DNA of 64,000 nucleotides, taken from NCBI RefSeq assembly GCF_015999545.1, contig NZ_CP065546.1, forward strand, positions 4,248,001 through 4,312,000. The letters run 5' to 3'. Positions 42,005 to 51,867 of this stretch are shown piece by piece. A program made the position numbers and the translations under genes. The stretch's first letter is position 1; the number at the start of each line of letters is the position of its first letter. Source of the DNA: Lysinibacillus sp. JNUCC-52 (GTDB lineage: Bacteria; Bacillota; Bacilli; Bacillales_A; Planococcaceae). Below the pieces are notes generated by a model. That model saw only the letters and a list, made by a program, of their open reading frames with translations, ran no database searches and was not told the DNA's origin.

Positions 42005-43702
42005 TCATAGATTAAATTTCTGGATAATATTTCGTAGTTGTTGAGCCATTTCCGCTAAATTATTTGAAGAAGCGGTAATCTCTTCGATGCTAGCAGACTG
42101 TTCTTCGGAAGCAGCTGCGACATTTTGAATGTTTCCAGATGCTTGAACAGCTACAATTCCAACTTGCTCAACTGAATTAGCAATATTGCTAACTCCTTCA
42201 TTCATGTTCGTAATGATGCTGTTAACCTGGTTCATTTCTTGTGTAAGTTCTGTTATATGTGCATAGATATCGCCAAAGGCTTCTCCAGATGCGTTAAAAG
42301 TAGTAGAACTTTCAGCAAGGTTATTACTGCTAATCGCCATTGATTTCACTGCTTGAGCAGATTCTTCTTTGATCGTTTCAATACGTGTTCGAATACTATT
42401 CGTTGCTGTAAGTGATTGATCAGCTAATTTACGTACCTCTTCAGCTACAACTGCGAAGCCTTTACCATGTTCGCCCGCACGCGCTGCTTCAATAGAGGCA
42501 TTTAAAGCAAGTAAATTGGTTTGGTCTGTAATTTCATTTATAAGTGAAACGATATCACCAATCTCATTTGTATAAGTGCTTAAACGTTTTACAACATCCG
42601 CAGTATGGTGAATGGCCTCAGATGTGATTGCCATTTTTTCTGTAGCACTTTGGATTGTAGTATTGCCCTTTTCGGCAATAGTGGATGCGCTAAACGCCTT
42701 TGTTGTGACATCATTGACACTATCTACAACATCTGTCATCTTCGTCGAAATCATTGTAATATGACCTTCTACCTCTTCAATAGATGATGTTTGTCTTTCT
42801 GAGCCTGCAGCTACTTCCTGCATAGAAGATGTAATTTGTTGAATAGATGCGCTCGTTTGTTCGGAGCTGGCAGTTAATTCTTCTGACATGGCAGCCACTT
42901 GTTCAGCATTTTCTGCAATTTGCTGAATGAGCGTCCGTAAATCAGCCGTCATGTTTTGAATGCCATCTGAAAGCTGAGCGATTTCATTTGTACCTTTGAT
43001 TGGTAATGGGTCAACAGCTAAATCACCCTTTGCAACCTTATCCACATAACTTGTCATGTTTTTAATTGGTTTAATTATGCCTTTACTGATGAAATAAGCA
43101 ACAATGACACCAAATAGTGCAAAAATAATTGTCATGATGATGCTAACCCAAATAATTTGTGTTTGAAGTTCAGATATAAATGAAGCATCCATATCTAACC
43201 CAAAAAGAATATCTGTATTGTTGAATGGAATAAAAATCGATTTATGAATACCGTATTCGTCTTCATAGATCTCACTTATTTGCGTCCGCCCAGTATCTAA
43301 AGCCGCATGCATTTTTGGATCAAAAACGTAGTCTTCCTGATAACTATCCGTATTACTTAATGCAACGATATGCTCCTTACCATTAGCGCGGGATAGTATA
43401 TAGGCATTTTCAATATCAAACTTTTTTGTTGTACCATTTAATTGTTTCATTATTTTTTCATATTGAGTTTTAATACCGTTATCTGCTGCTTTTACTTTAT
43501 TTTTATCGATATCCTCGAAAATATTGCTAGAAATCACCTCTAATGATGATTCAAATTCCTTTATAACAAAATTATCAATGATTTTATTAGAAACGAGAAA
43601 TAACATGAAACTAAATATTATTGAAATAATTACGATTGGAATTGTTAAACTTGCAATATATTTATAGAGTAAAGAACTTTTAAATTTACTTAATATACTC
43701 AA
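42005..43702 (-). CDS. Methyl-accepting chemotaxis protein
   Basis: A 565-residue chemoreceptor: transmembrane segment near residues 14-37, an extracellular sensor of about 150 residues, a second membrane segment near 185-205, a HAMP domain ([20 protein letters not shown]), and the long signalling coiled coil with the conserved hairpin tip ([40 protein letters not shown]). TTG at 43702 fits the GGAGG nine bases upstream. It overlaps the end of the PLP decarboxylase gene by 17 bases, so the two should be co-translated, which suggests the receptor senses something linked to that enzyme. Confidence 0.93.
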   Translation of the reverse strand: MSILSKFKSSLLYKYIASLTIPIVIISIIFSFMLFLVSNKIIDNFVIKEFESSLEVISSNIFEDIDKNKVKAADNGIKTQYEKIMKQLNGTTKKFDIENAYILSRANGKEHIVALSNTDSYQEDYVFDPKMHAALDTGRTQISEIYEDEYGIHKSIFIPFNNTDILFGLDMDASFISELQTQIIWVSIIMTIIFALFGVIVAYFISKGIIKPIKNMTSYVDKVAKGDLAVDPLPIKGTNEIAQLSDGIQNMTADLRTLIQQIAENAEQVAAMSEELTASSEQTSASIQQITSSMQEVAAGSERQTSSIEEVEGHITMISTKMTDVVDSVNDVTTKAFSASTIAEKGNTTIQSATEKMAITSEAIHHTADVVKRLSTYTNEIGDIVSLINEITDQTNLLALNASIEAARAGEHGKGFAVVAEEVRKLADQSLTATNSIRTRIETIKEESAQAVKSMAISSNNLAESSTTFNASGEAFGDIYAHITELTQEMNQVNSIITNMNEGVSNIANSVEQVGIVAVQASGNIQNVAAASEEQSASIEEITASSNNLAEMAQQLRNIIQKFNL

Positions 43703-45329
43703 CTTGTAAATCCTCCAATAATACAACTTTTTGTTGTAGGAATTGAATCATAGCACTAATATGTTCTGTCTCAGTGTAAGGTGAGATAGAAAAGAATTTA
43801 GCTGCTGCTACTGGAACTTGTTGCTTTGTATCACTTGCGTTAACAGTGCAGACACGTGTCGTATCACCGAAAAATACTTCATCTCGTCCTTCACCTAAAA
43901 TTTCAAAGAATGAAGCATTTAAACCATTAATGTACTCGATTTGATCTTGTGTATAATTTCCAGCTTGTTCATTTGCCCAGTCAAAGCCTTTTGGATATAG
44001 TCTATAGGCTGTTACTGGTCCGATATTTGCGTCATTTACTACTTGTAACATTGGTAATTGATCAGCTAATTGTGTACGGAATGCTAAATTTACACGAACA
44101 TAGTTAGCTAATATTTGTTGATAACCTTCTTTACCAAATGCCTGTAATGCAGCATAAATAGCAATTGAGCTACCCATACGAGAACATTCTAATGTATAAC
44201 CAGTATGATATGAACCGTAGCCTCTATTGCCTACATATGGTGTATCAAAGTCGTCAATATCTAATAGTTGTAAACTTTTTCCTTCTTTTATTAAGAATAG
44301 ACTTGTTAAATACGGTGTTTGACCAAGCTTTTGGAAATCAAAACATAGACTATCCGCAATTGCGAGATGTTGCATACGTTGGCGAATTTGTTGTAAGCCT
44401 TTCAATACATCTTCCTCGAATTGTAGTGTGTTTGCTTTAAAGTCGTAGTCATTGAAAAATGCGTAAAAACCGCCTAAAGCAGAGTCAGCATGGATATGTA
44501 TTTGTTTTAAATCATATTTTTGTTCAAGTGTTGTTGCAACTTCCTTAATTGCCTGCACATCATCGATTGCAAATTGATCTGTAGCACCTGTAGTCGCTAC
44601 GATGTAAACAGGAATACCACCATTTTCAATTACTTCTGTCATGCGTTTTCTTAAATCTTCTACGTCCATCGATTGGTCTTTACCTGCTTTTACACGTACT
44701 AAGTGGTTACTACCAATACCGACTGCTTCAATAGACTTTAATAAGCTATAGTGGGCGTTTTCTGAAGCGAAGCAATATAAATTATTTGGAACACCTTCCT
44801 CTTTAGCGTGAGGGAATTGTTTCGCAATGGCAAGACGTAAACCACTAAATACCGCTCCTTGTCCACCCCAAGTTGTATAACCAAAACTTTCTGTGAAATC
44901 ATAACCAACTAATTTTGACATCATTGCGATAACTTTTACTTCGCATTCTGCTGCTGCAGGTCCATATACATCCCACAAATTGTTGCCATTAAGTAAGGCA
45001 TTCGTAAATTGTCCCAATACACCAGGGATACTAGCCATTGGTAAAACGTTTGTGACAAAGTTGCGTGTATGATAAGGATGACCTTGCATTAATTGTGTTA
45101 AGTCTTGAACGACCTGATCAAGTCCAACGCCTGATGTAGGAACTTGGTTTTCTTGCATAAGATCTTTATAGAAAGTAGCAGAACGTTCTTGTATAGGTCC
45201 TAGTGTTGTTTTCTTTGGATCTTTTAATTGATCTAATGAAGTTACAATTTGCTCTATTAGAGATAAAAAGTTTTCCCTTTGTAAGCTGTTCCCATCTTCA
45301 CTTTGAAATAGTTGTTGGATTTTCTTCAT
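43686..45329 (-). CDS. PLP-dependent group II amino acid decarboxylase
   Basis: A 547-residue fold-type I enzyme. [25 protein letters not shown] (PLP-pyridine Asp and its His) and [10 protein letters not shown] with the Schiff-base lysine are clear, and the N-terminal [19 protein letters not shown] is typical of the glutamate/aromatic/diaminobutyrate decarboxylase group. The substrate cannot be fixed; aromatic or acidic amino acids are possible. ATG 45329 is chosen because AAAGG lies nine bases upstream; two further ATGs are at 45335 and 45338. It overlaps the chemoreceptor gene downstream. Confidence 0.88.
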   Translation of the reverse strand: MKKIQQLFQSEDGNSLQRENFLSLIEQIVTSLDQLKDPKKTTLGPIQERSATFYKDLMQENQVPTSGVGLDQVVQDLTQLMQGHPYHTRNFVTNVLPMASIPGVLGQFTNALLNGNNLWDVYGPAAAECEVKVIAMMSKLVGYDFTESFGYTTWGGQGAVFSGLRLAIAKQFPHAKEEGVPNNLYCFASENAHYSLLKSIEAVGIGSNHLVRVKAGKDQSMDVEDLRKRMTEVIENGGIPVYIVATTGATDQFAIDDVQAIKEVATTLEQKYDLKQIHIHADSALGGFYAFFNDYDFKANTLQFEEDVLKGLQQIRQRMQHLAIADSLCFDFQKLGQTPYLTSLFLIKEGKSLQLLDIDDFDTPYVGNRGYGSYHTGYTLECSRMGSSIAIYAALQAFGKEGYQQILANYVRVNLAFRTQLADQLPMLQVVNDANIGPVTAYRLYPKGFDWANEQAGNYTQDQIEYINGLNASFFEILGEGRDEVFFGDTTRVCTVNASDTKQQVPVAAAKFFSISPYTETEHISAMIQFLQQKVVLLEDLQVEYIK

Positions 45330-45827
45330 TTTCATCATCCTTTATTAGTTCATATTTCACCATTATTTAGATAATAATAGTACAATTTACTAAAGTCATA
45401 ATAACATATTCTTATGGAAAATATATTCATATTTGAGTAGGATATTAAATTTCTATTATTTAAAATTATTAGAAAATATTTTCATTATATTTAAAGAATG
45501 ATTTGTAGACAGATGTTTACGTCGTTTTTTTACTTTTATTACTATTTAATGCAACGAAGGTCCTGAAAAAAAGATCCATTAATATTTTCTTGATATAATT
45601 AATTGTTAAATAGATACTTTTAGCTATAAAAAAATAGCATAATAAATTACGGTTTTCTTTATGGTTCTTTTTGCTTATTTTATATAATTAGAGATGAGAT
45701 TTTGACTAGTGGAATAACACACCACATTTTTTGTTATGCGGGTTGTTGGTTATATAATGCATAACTCGTTATTACAATGAATCATAAAGAGTTAACGTCG
45801 AAAGATTTTGAACTCGGGGGTGTTTAA
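45330..45827. other. Divergent AT-rich control region
   Basis: About 500 bases between the divergent decarboxylase and DUF4179-like genes. It is strongly AT-rich with several possible -10 boxes (TATAAT-like near 45590, 45680 and 45755) but no clear -35 partner, operator or reading frame. Confidence 0.4.
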
Positions 45828-46694
45828 TTGCCAGTTGAGCCACATGTACATGAAGTCGACTATTTTGGGAAAAGTGGAAGACGTAAAAGATGGGTGATTA
45901 TTGTAGTAAGTGTTTTAGTAGGTGCCAGTGTACTTTTGGCAAGTGCTCTGTTCGTCTCCTCAATTTTTAATAAACATGATGAGTCGGATTTTTCGGCCTA
46001 TAAAACACTTGTAGGTACAACAACCAAAAATGATTTTGGTCAATTGACCTTAAATGAAGTGATGATTGATGATAATCAATTATTACTAAATGCAACATTT
46101 GAACCAGCAAAAGGCATGAATTTTAACTATCAAATATTTTTCTTTCCGCAAATACTAGTAAATGGTCAAGATTATATGGTTCGAAATGGGGGACAGACCA
46201 TTGCACAGTCAGCATCAACCTATACAATTTATAGCAGTGTGAAGATGCGTGATTTACCGAAAGATGAAATACTACAACTAAAAATTCTTTATAATGATTG
46301 GAATTGGGAACAACCAATCGATAATCCGTGGGCATTTGAAATTGAAGCTTCCCAAAAACAATTACAAGAGGACCGAAAAGTAATCGAGGTTAATAAAACA
46401 ATTCAGCTTAATGACGGCCAAGAAATTAATGTAGATAAAGTTGTTTCTACACCTATTTCGACTACGGTTTATTTTGAATCAAAGGAAACATTGAATGAAT
46501 CCATTGACTTTAAAATTTTAACAGAGTCAGGAAAAACATGGCGTCACGACTCATCATATACATTAAATGAAGCGCATACAAAGTGGGGAATTCGCTTCGA
46601 TGCTCGTTATTTAACAGATAAAACGTATAAGCTAATCCCTGTAACGACAGGGGATATTGAGCTGGGGTCAGCTATCAAAATTCGTGTAAAATAA
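45828..46694 (+). CDS. DUF4179-like membrane-anchored protein
   Basis: A 288-residue protein with a cytoplasmic basic stretch (SGRRKRW), one transmembrane helix near residues 22-47, and an extracellular beta-rich part. The first extracellular module (FGQLTLNEVMIDDNQLLLNA) resembles DUF4179 and the last (about 190-288) a DUF5643-type domain. Relatives often act as anti-sigma factors beside an ECF sigma gene, but no sigma gene adjoins this one. Start is TTG at 45828 behind GGGGGTG. Confidence 0.7.
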   Translation: MPVEPHVHEVDYFGKSGRRKRWVIIVVSVLVGASVLLASALFVSSIFNKHDESDFSAYKTLVGTTTKNDFGQLTLNEVMIDDNQLLLNATFEPAKGMNFNYQIFFFPQILVNGQDYMVRNGGQTIAQSASTYTIYSSVKMRDLPKDEILQLKILYNDWNWEQPIDNPWAFEIEASQKQLQEDRKVIEVNKTIQLNDGQEINVDKVVSTPISTTVYFESKETLNESIDFKILTESGKTWRHDSSYTLNEAHTKWGIRFDARYLTDKTYKLIPVTTGDIELGSAIKIRVK

Positions 46695-46793
46695 ATTTTA
46701 CACGCAACTAATTAATTTTTACAATTTTTTAATAATAATAAAGTATTCTCCATGTAATATGTTTGTATATAACATGGAAAGTAGTTGAACTAA

Positions 46794-47954
46794 TTGCCAA
46801 AGCTGTTAGAAATATTTCTTACTTCCTTTAAGCTAGGCTGTACTTCCTTTGGAGGACCAACCGCCCATTTAGGTTTTTTTCAAAATGAATATGTGCAAAA
46901 GAGAGAATGGCTCACGGATAAAGAATATAGTAATTTAGTAGCACTAAGTCACTTTCTTCCAGGTCCTGCATCAAGTCAGGTCGGAATGGGTATTGGTGTC
47001 CTACGTGGAGGACTTATAGGAAGTTTAGTTTCTTTTCTTGGGTTTACATTACCCTCTGTGTTGCTGTTAACGCTATTTGCCTATTTTTACAAGCATACAA
47101 CGATGGACATGGGCTGGATTCATGGCTTGAAAATAGTTGCTGTCGCCATCGTTGCACAAGCAATTTGGGATATGTCCAAAAAATTAATACCAAGTATTTT
47201 ACACTTGATGATCGCCATATTATCGCTTTTAACTGTTCTATTATGGGACAATCCGTTTGCACAAGTAATTGTCATAGCATTAGCTTGTTTAACAGGATCT
47301 CGCCTTTTTAAGCAAACAAAATTAAATACTGATACTGTAAATAAAACTATGCCCATCTCTAAAGCGACAGGTGGATTGTTTCTCGCATTCTATGTCATAC
47401 TACTGGTGGCTTTACCGATAGCAAATACACTTTTTAAATCCGAATGGCTTATGATATTAGAAAAGTGTTATCTAGCAGGAGCTTTAGTATTTGGTGGTGG
47501 GCATGTAGTGTTGCCATTGCTAGAAACACAATTTGTACAAAGTGGCTTAATGAGTTCTACAGACTTTATAGCAGGGTATAGTCTTGCGCAGGCAGTGCCT
47601 GGTCCATTATTTACGTTTGCCTCCTATATTGGTATGGTCATTGCTGGATTACCAGGAGCAGTGGTAGCGACAGTGGGCATATTTCTACCGTCATTTCTTT
47701 TAATCATTGGAGCAATGCCCTTTTGGCTTTCTCTGCACGGTCATACAGCATTGAAAGGTGCAATGGTCGGAGCAAGTGCTGCGGTTGTTGGTATTTTAGC
47801 TAGCGCTTTTATTCATCCCATTGTGACGCAATCAATACAAAGTGGATTAGATTTTCTTTTAGCAGCCTTATTTATATGGCTGACCATGAAACGAGCCTGG
47901 TCACCTTACCTATTAGTAGTATTGGGGGTAGTCGTTGGACTTATATGTTACTAA
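46794..47954 (+). CDS. Chromate transporter family protein (two-domain ChrA)
   Basis: A 386-residue membrane protein with two homologous CHR domains. Each starts with a conserved Gly-rich block: FKLGCTSFGGPTAHLGFFQ and YLAGALVFGGGHVVLPLL; SHFLPGPASSQVGMGIGVL and AQAVPGPLFTFASYIGM are the paired second motifs. Long ChrA proteins export chromate; many family members have other, unknown anions. The start TTG at 46794 has only a weak, distant ribosome-binding site (GGAAAG), so expression may be low. Confidence 0.88.
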   Translation: MPKLLEIFLTSFKLGCTSFGGPTAHLGFFQNEYVQKREWLTDKEYSNLVALSHFLPGPASSQVGMGIGVLRGGLIGSLVSFLGFTLPSVLLLTLFAYFYKHTTMDMGWIHGLKIVAVAIVAQAIWDMSKKLIPSILHLMIAILSLLTVLLWDNPFAQVIVIALACLTGSRLFKQTKLNTDTVNKTMPISKATGGLFLAFYVILLVALPIANTLFKSEWLMILEKCYLAGALVFGGGHVVLPLLETQFVQSGLMSSTDFIAGYSLAQAVPGPLFTFASYIGMVIAGLPGAVVATVGIFLPSFLLIIGAMPFWLSLHGHTALKGAMVGASAAVVGILASAFIHPIVTQSIQSGLDFLLAALFIWLTMKRAWSPYLLVVLGVVVGLICY

Positions 47955-48005
47955 AGTAAACTGTGGCATCGGAAATACGGCAATGTCTTGCCAAAGGTTT
48001 ACTAG

Positions 48006-48029
48006 CTCGGTGCCAGGCACTCAAACAAT
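48006..48029. repeat. Short palindromic repeat GTGCCAGGCAC, copy 2
   Basis: CTCGGTGCCAGGCACTCAAA then CAATT; inverted relative to copy 1 at 41971. It lies between the chromate transporter stop and a terminator. Confidence 0.7.
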
Positions 48030-48041
48030 TTAGTTTGCACG

Positions 48042-48090
48042 TAAAAAGTGTTAGATTGATGGCAGTCAATCTAACACTTTTTCTTTTTTG
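48042..48090. terminator. Bidirectional terminator between the chromate transporter and the activator gene
   Basis: A perfect 16-bp stem, AAAAAGTGTTAGATTG (48043-48058) with its complement (48067-48082), flanked by T and A runs. Confidence 0.93.
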
Positions 48091-48101
48091 TCCTGGACGT
48101 T

Positions 48102-49784
48102 TTATATAAGCTCTTCTTTTTGAATCGCGAGTTTTTTCATATGATATTGCAACGATTGTCGGGAAATATTTAATTGTTTCGCAGCAGCTGATATATTTCC
48201 ATCACACTGTTGTAGCACTTTTCGTATATACTGTTCTTCATTTGTATGCATAAGTGCTTTGAAAGGGCGTTTTTTAGATGGGGCCGCTTTTATTGAAATT
48301 TTATTTTTTAAATAACGTGGCAGCATATCTTCTGTAATATCGCTGTCAGAGCTCGCTTGAATTACAAGGTTTTCAATTAAGTGCTCCAGTTCACGTACAT
48401 TGCCAGGCCAATCGTAAGCAACAAGAATTTGATAAAGGTCAGGCTTAATCGTGATATTTGCCTTCATATATTTCAGCACATTTTTATGTAAAAAATGCTG
48501 AATAAAGAAAAGGATATCCTCTGGTCTCTCACGTAACGGGGGGATATATATACTTGAATGGGCTATACGATAAAATAAGTCAAGCCGCATTCGCTCACCA
48601 GCAGTTAGTAGCTCTGGATCTTCATTGGATGCACTAAACACCGTACATTCAATAGGAATAAGTGTATTACTGCCCACTCGTCGAACAGCACGTTCTTGCA
48701 GGACACGCATTAATTTTGGTTGAAGCTCCATTGGTAATGAATTAATTTCATCTAGAAAAAGAGTGCCATCTTTGGCATATTCAAAAAGACCTTCTTGGTT
48801 GGTAGCACCAGTAAAAGCCCCTTTAACCGAGCCAAAGAGCGTGCTCTCTAACAATGTAGCAGGGATGGCAGCACAGTTTATGGCAACGAAGGGCTTTGTT
48901 ACACGAGGGCTTAAATTATGCATGCTTTGGGCAAACAATTCTTTACCTGTGCCAGTTTCCCCAACTATTAATGTATCCGTATTATAATTAGCAATATTTT
49001 TCGCTTCAGATATTGTTTGAAGGAGCTCGTGACTGTTCCCTTTGATATCTTGAAATGTGTAAATCGTTCCATTATTCCGTTTGACTTCTTCAGGTACTTC
49101 CATTGTCTCACGTTTGGAATCCAATGTTTGTTGTAATTGATTTCGTAAGCTTTTTTCCGTATGGGTAATTGAAAAAACACCAATGGTTTTATTATCCTTT
49201 TGAATAGGGAACGAACTGTAACCTACAAATTTAGGTTCATTTTCTGAATAGGCATGTGCTCTATATTTCGTATAAATGGGTTTAGCTGTTTTTAAAATAT
49301 GATTATGCTCTGATAGTCTACGATCTTGATAGTTATACGCATCCCACAGCTTCTTGCCAAGCATGTCCTCTTTTTTATGCTCCTCCATTTTAGCGAGTGC
49401 CTCATTGTAATAAATAATGTCCCCGTCTTCATTGCTCACAATAATCCCTTCATCTAAATGCTCTATAATTTCCTCTAGCACAAAAACTTTATTTTGTAAG
49501 GAATGCTGGAAATCTACTAAGTTTTCTACAGATACAATATACAATTGCTCTGGAAAATAAAAAGGCTCTATTGTGAAAGATAGAAGCTGGTCTTGTATTT
49601 GCAATTGTTGCGGTTGATGCAAGCTTGTCACGTCAATGGCAGCGAAGAAATCTATTGGCATATCAACTTGGATATTTAACGAGATACTTTCATTGAAATG
49701 CCACCATTTCACCTTGAATGATTTGTCTACTGCAATGATATTCGCGCCTAAAAAAGCTGTGTAACGCTGCAATTCGTTGTTCAT
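48102..49784 (-). CDS. Sigma-54-dependent enhancer-binding activator (PAS, AAA+, HTH)
   Basis: A 560-residue regulator of the NtrC/RocR type. Residues 1-100 form an unassigned N-terminal sensor part, about 105-215 a PAS domain (EEIIEHLDEGIIVSNEDGD), 245-480 the AAA+ domain with Walker A GETGTGKE (275-282), the sigma-54 contact loop GAFTGA (322-327) and Walker B TLFLDE (341-346), and 515-555 a Fis-type HTH (NISAAAKQLNISRQSLQYHM). It is divergent from the hut-like operon, whose promoter is of the sigma-54 class, so it is very probably its activator; the PAS or N-terminal part would sense the inducer. GTAGGTTTTTG is the region before its ATG. Confidence 0.94.
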   Translation of the reverse strand: MNNELQRYTAFLGANIIAVDKSFKVKWWHFNESISLNIQVDMPIDFFAAIDVTSLHQPQQLQIQDQLLSFTIEPFYFPEQLYIVSVENLVDFQHSLQNKVFVLEEIIEHLDEGIIVSNEDGDIIYYNEALAKMEEHKKEDMLGKKLWDAYNYQDRRLSEHNHILKTAKPIYTKYRAHAYSENEPKFVGYSSFPIQKDNKTIGVFSITHTEKSLRNQLQQTLDSKRETMEVPEEVKRNNGTIYTFQDIKGNSHELLQTISEAKNIANYNTDTLIVGETGTGKELFAQSMHNLSPRVTKPFVAINCAAIPATLLESTLFGSVKGAFTGATNQEGLFEYAKDGTLFLDEINSLPMELQPKLMRVLQERAVRRVGSNTLIPIECTVFSASNEDPELLTAGERMRLDLFYRIAHSSIYIPPLRERPEDILFFIQHFLHKNVLKYMKANITIKPDLYQILVAYDWPGNVRELEHLIENLVIQASSDSDITEDMLPRYLKNKISIKAAPSKKRPFKALMHTNEEQYIRKVLQQCDGNISAAAKQLNISRQSLQYHMKKLAIQKEELI

Positions 49785-49807
49785 ACAAAAACCTACTTTC
49801 TCTCGTT

Positions 49808-49909
49808 ATTTTGCATGCAAAATTTATCTGCTTTGCTCTTTATCGTATCACAATTATTTTCTGAATAAAAACAATATACAGAATATTAAAAGGTGCAAAA
49901 TATATCTGC
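49808..49909 (+). promoter_or_regulatory. Candidate upstream activator sites (16-bp direct repeat)
   Basis: TGCAAAATTTATCTGC (49816-49831) and TGCAAAATATATCTGC (49894-49909) differ at one base and start 78 bases apart, about seven helical turns. The first is part of a 16-bp perfect palindrome, ATTTTGCATGCAAAAT (49808-49823). They lie about 200 and 120 bases before the sigma-54 promoter, the usual distance for enhancer sites. Binding by the adjacent activator is inferred. Confidence 0.6.
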
Positions 49910-50017
49910 ATACACTTTCCATTTCGTGACAATAACGACGATTGAATGTGAATGTACATCATTTGAGAAACAGCATGTATTTCACATTTTTAAAATTTTT
50001 TTGAGTGTTTTGGAAAG

Positions 50018-50035
50018 TTGGCACACTATTTGCAT
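50018..50035 (+). promoter_or_regulatory. Sigma-54 (-24/-12) promoter of the hut-like operon
   Basis: TTGGCACACTATTTGCAT matches the consensus TGGCAC-N5-TTGCA fully: GG at 50020-50021 and GC at 50032-50033 with ten bases between. It lies 39 bases before the hutU-like start, between the activator gene and the operon. Confidence 0.92.
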
Positions 50036-50073
50036 TATTAAAGTGTGTAGTCACAAAAAAGGAGGAATTTTCA

Positions 50074-51789
50074 ATGACAAAACCAGAAATTTTATATTCA
50101 GTAAAGGCTCAGCGAGGAAATACATTACGATGCAAAGGATGGCGCCAAGAAGTTATTTTAAGAATGCTAGAAAATAATATGGAAAATGCCGAAAAACCTG
50201 AAGAGCTCGTGATTTACGGGGGGATTGGGAAGGCAGCTCGTAACTGGGAGTCCTACCATGCCATTGTAGATTCCTTAAAAAATTTAGAAGATGATGAAAC
50301 GCTTGTTGTACAGTCGGGGATGCCAGTTGCTGTTTTTAAAACACATAAATATGCACCAACTGTTGTTATGGCAACGACAAATATTATGAAAGCAGATTGG
50401 CCAACATTTTATGATTTACAAGAAAAGAACTTAACGATGTATGCCAATTATACAGCGGCACCTTGGGAATATATCGGTACACAAGGCGTTATTCAAGGTA
50501 CATTTGAAACGCTTTCGGCAATTGCACGATTGCATTATAACGACTCACTTGTTGGGAAAATTTTATTGACTGCTGGTGCAGGAGGTATGGGTGGCAACCA
50601 GACACGTGCGATGACAATGCACGGAGGTGTCGCTATTTTATGTGATTCCAATATTGATATTATTAATCGTCGCATTGAAAAGGGCTTTATTGACATTGTT
50701 GTAGATTCTTTAGAAGAGGCGATTGAACTAGCAAAAACGAAAGCGGCTGCTGGCGAAGCGCTTGGTATAGCAGTAGTAGGGAATGCAGCAGATATTTTCG
50801 AAAAAACATTAGAAATTGGCTTTTTACCTGATATAGCAACTTCCATGACACCTGCCCATGACCCGATTGCCTATTTACCAGCTGGTTACAGTGTCGAAGA
50901 GGCTGACGCGCTACGTGAAAAAGATCGTCTTGCATACTTAGAAAAAGCACGCCATACGATGATTCGCGAGCTGAAGGCATTAATAGCTTTATTAGATAAA
51001 GGTGTACATTCGTTTGAATATGGCACAAGTATTCGTAAAGAGTGCATTGATGCTGGATTTGATGAGAAGGAGGCAAAGCGTTTGCCAGGATTTGTAGCAG
51101 AATATATCCGTCCATTATTCTGTGAGGGGCGTGGGCCTTTCCGTTGGATTTGCATGTCAGGCGAGGCAGAGGATTTACGCAAAATTGACGATATGATTTT
51201 AGAGAAGTTTAGTGATGATTTCCTTGTTACGCGCTGGATTAAGCTTGCGAAGGAGCATATTCCGATAGAAGCATTACCTGCTCGAATTTGTTATATGGGC
51301 TTTGGACAGCGTAAAAAGTTCGCATTGGAAGTTAACGATATGATTAGACGAGGGGAGTTAAGTGGCCCAGTTGCCTTCTCCCGCGATAATTTAGACTCTG
51401 GTTCCATTGTCAATCCAACATTTGAATCTGAAAATATGAAGGATGGCGGAGATTTAATTTCTGACTGGCCAGTATTAAATGGTTTATTAAATGCAGTTGG
51501 TATGTGTGACTTAATTGCGCTTCAAGCTAACTATTCAATGGGAGAGGCTGTGCATACAGGTGTGACGATGATTGCTGATGGAACAGAGGAATCGGATATG
51601 CGCTTAGAAGTAGCAATGACAGTGGATTCAGGTATTGGCGTTGTGCGACATGCACAAGCAGGTTATGAAACTGCAAAAGATGTAGCGAATGGGAAAGGAA
51701 AATTAACGGATGAAAGTATTCAAATCCCATTATGGTGGGAACCGACTGCAACTTTTGGTCCGAAAGATTTAGTAAAAGAAAAAGTGTAA
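50074..51789 (+). CDS. hutU: Urocanate hydratase-like enzyme, divergent subfamily
   Basis: A 571-residue protein that aligns with urocanase from end to end: YGGIGKAARNWE (near 48-59), the NAD-binding GAGGMGGNQ (168-176), the active-site Cys in FCEGRGPFRW (Cys 350), RDNLDSGS and RHAQAGYE. Urocanase adds water to urocanate using tightly bound NAD. Some segments differ from textbook urocanases: the conserved SLHHGGGVGMG is replaced by ALQANYSMGE (482-491), YGNNIR is YGTSIR, and QTSAHD is SMTPAHD. These line the NAD/substrate pocket in known structures, so the substrate may not be urocanate itself. ATG 50074 has AAAGGAGGAA. First gene of the operon. Confidence 0.8.
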   Translation: MTKPEILYSVKAQRGNTLRCKGWRQEVILRMLENNMENAEKPEELVIYGGIGKAARNWESYHAIVDSLKNLEDDETLVVQSGMPVAVFKTHKYAPTVVMATTNIMKADWPTFYDLQEKNLTMYANYTAAPWEYIGTQGVIQGTFETLSAIARLHYNDSLVGKILLTAGAGGMGGNQTRAMTMHGGVAILCDSNIDIINRRIEKGFIDIVVDSLEEAIELAKTKAAAGEALGIAVVGNAADIFEKTLEIGFLPDIATSMTPAHDPIAYLPAGYSVEEADALREKDRLAYLEKARHTMIRELKALIALLDKGVHSFEYGTSIRKECIDAGFDEKEAKRLPGFVAEYIRPLFCEGRGPFRWICMSGEAEDLRKIDDMILEKFSDDFLVTRWIKLAKEHIPIEALPARICYMGFGQRKKFALEVNDMIRRGELSGPVAFSRDNLDSGSIVNPTFESENMKDGGDLISDWPVLNGLLNAVGMCDLIALQANYSMGEAVHTGVTMIADGTEESDMRLEVAMTVDSGIGVVRHAQAGYETAKDVANGKGKLTDESIQIPLWWEPTATFGPKDLVKEKV

Positions 51790-51802
51790 TGCATTTTTAG
51801 GA

Positions 51803-51848
51803 AAGAGGCCAGTGCAATAAACAATAAGAGATGCTGGCCTCTTGTTAG
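51803..51848 (+). terminator. Hairpin between the hutU-like and transporter genes
   Basis: AAGAGGCCAG (51803-51812) pairs with CTGGCCTCTT (51834-51843), followed by GTTAGTTT. The tail is weak, so it may be a partial terminator or an RNA-processing or stabilising structure that makes hutU-like mRNA more abundant than the distal part. Confidence 0.6.
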
Positions 51849-51867
51849 TTTAAAAGGAGGAATGTAC

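Noticed and set aside
50005-50073. Upstream in-frame extension of the hutU-like gene
   Set aside because: It would start at or before the sigma-54 promoter; the ATG at 50074 has AAAGGAGGAA and matches the family start.
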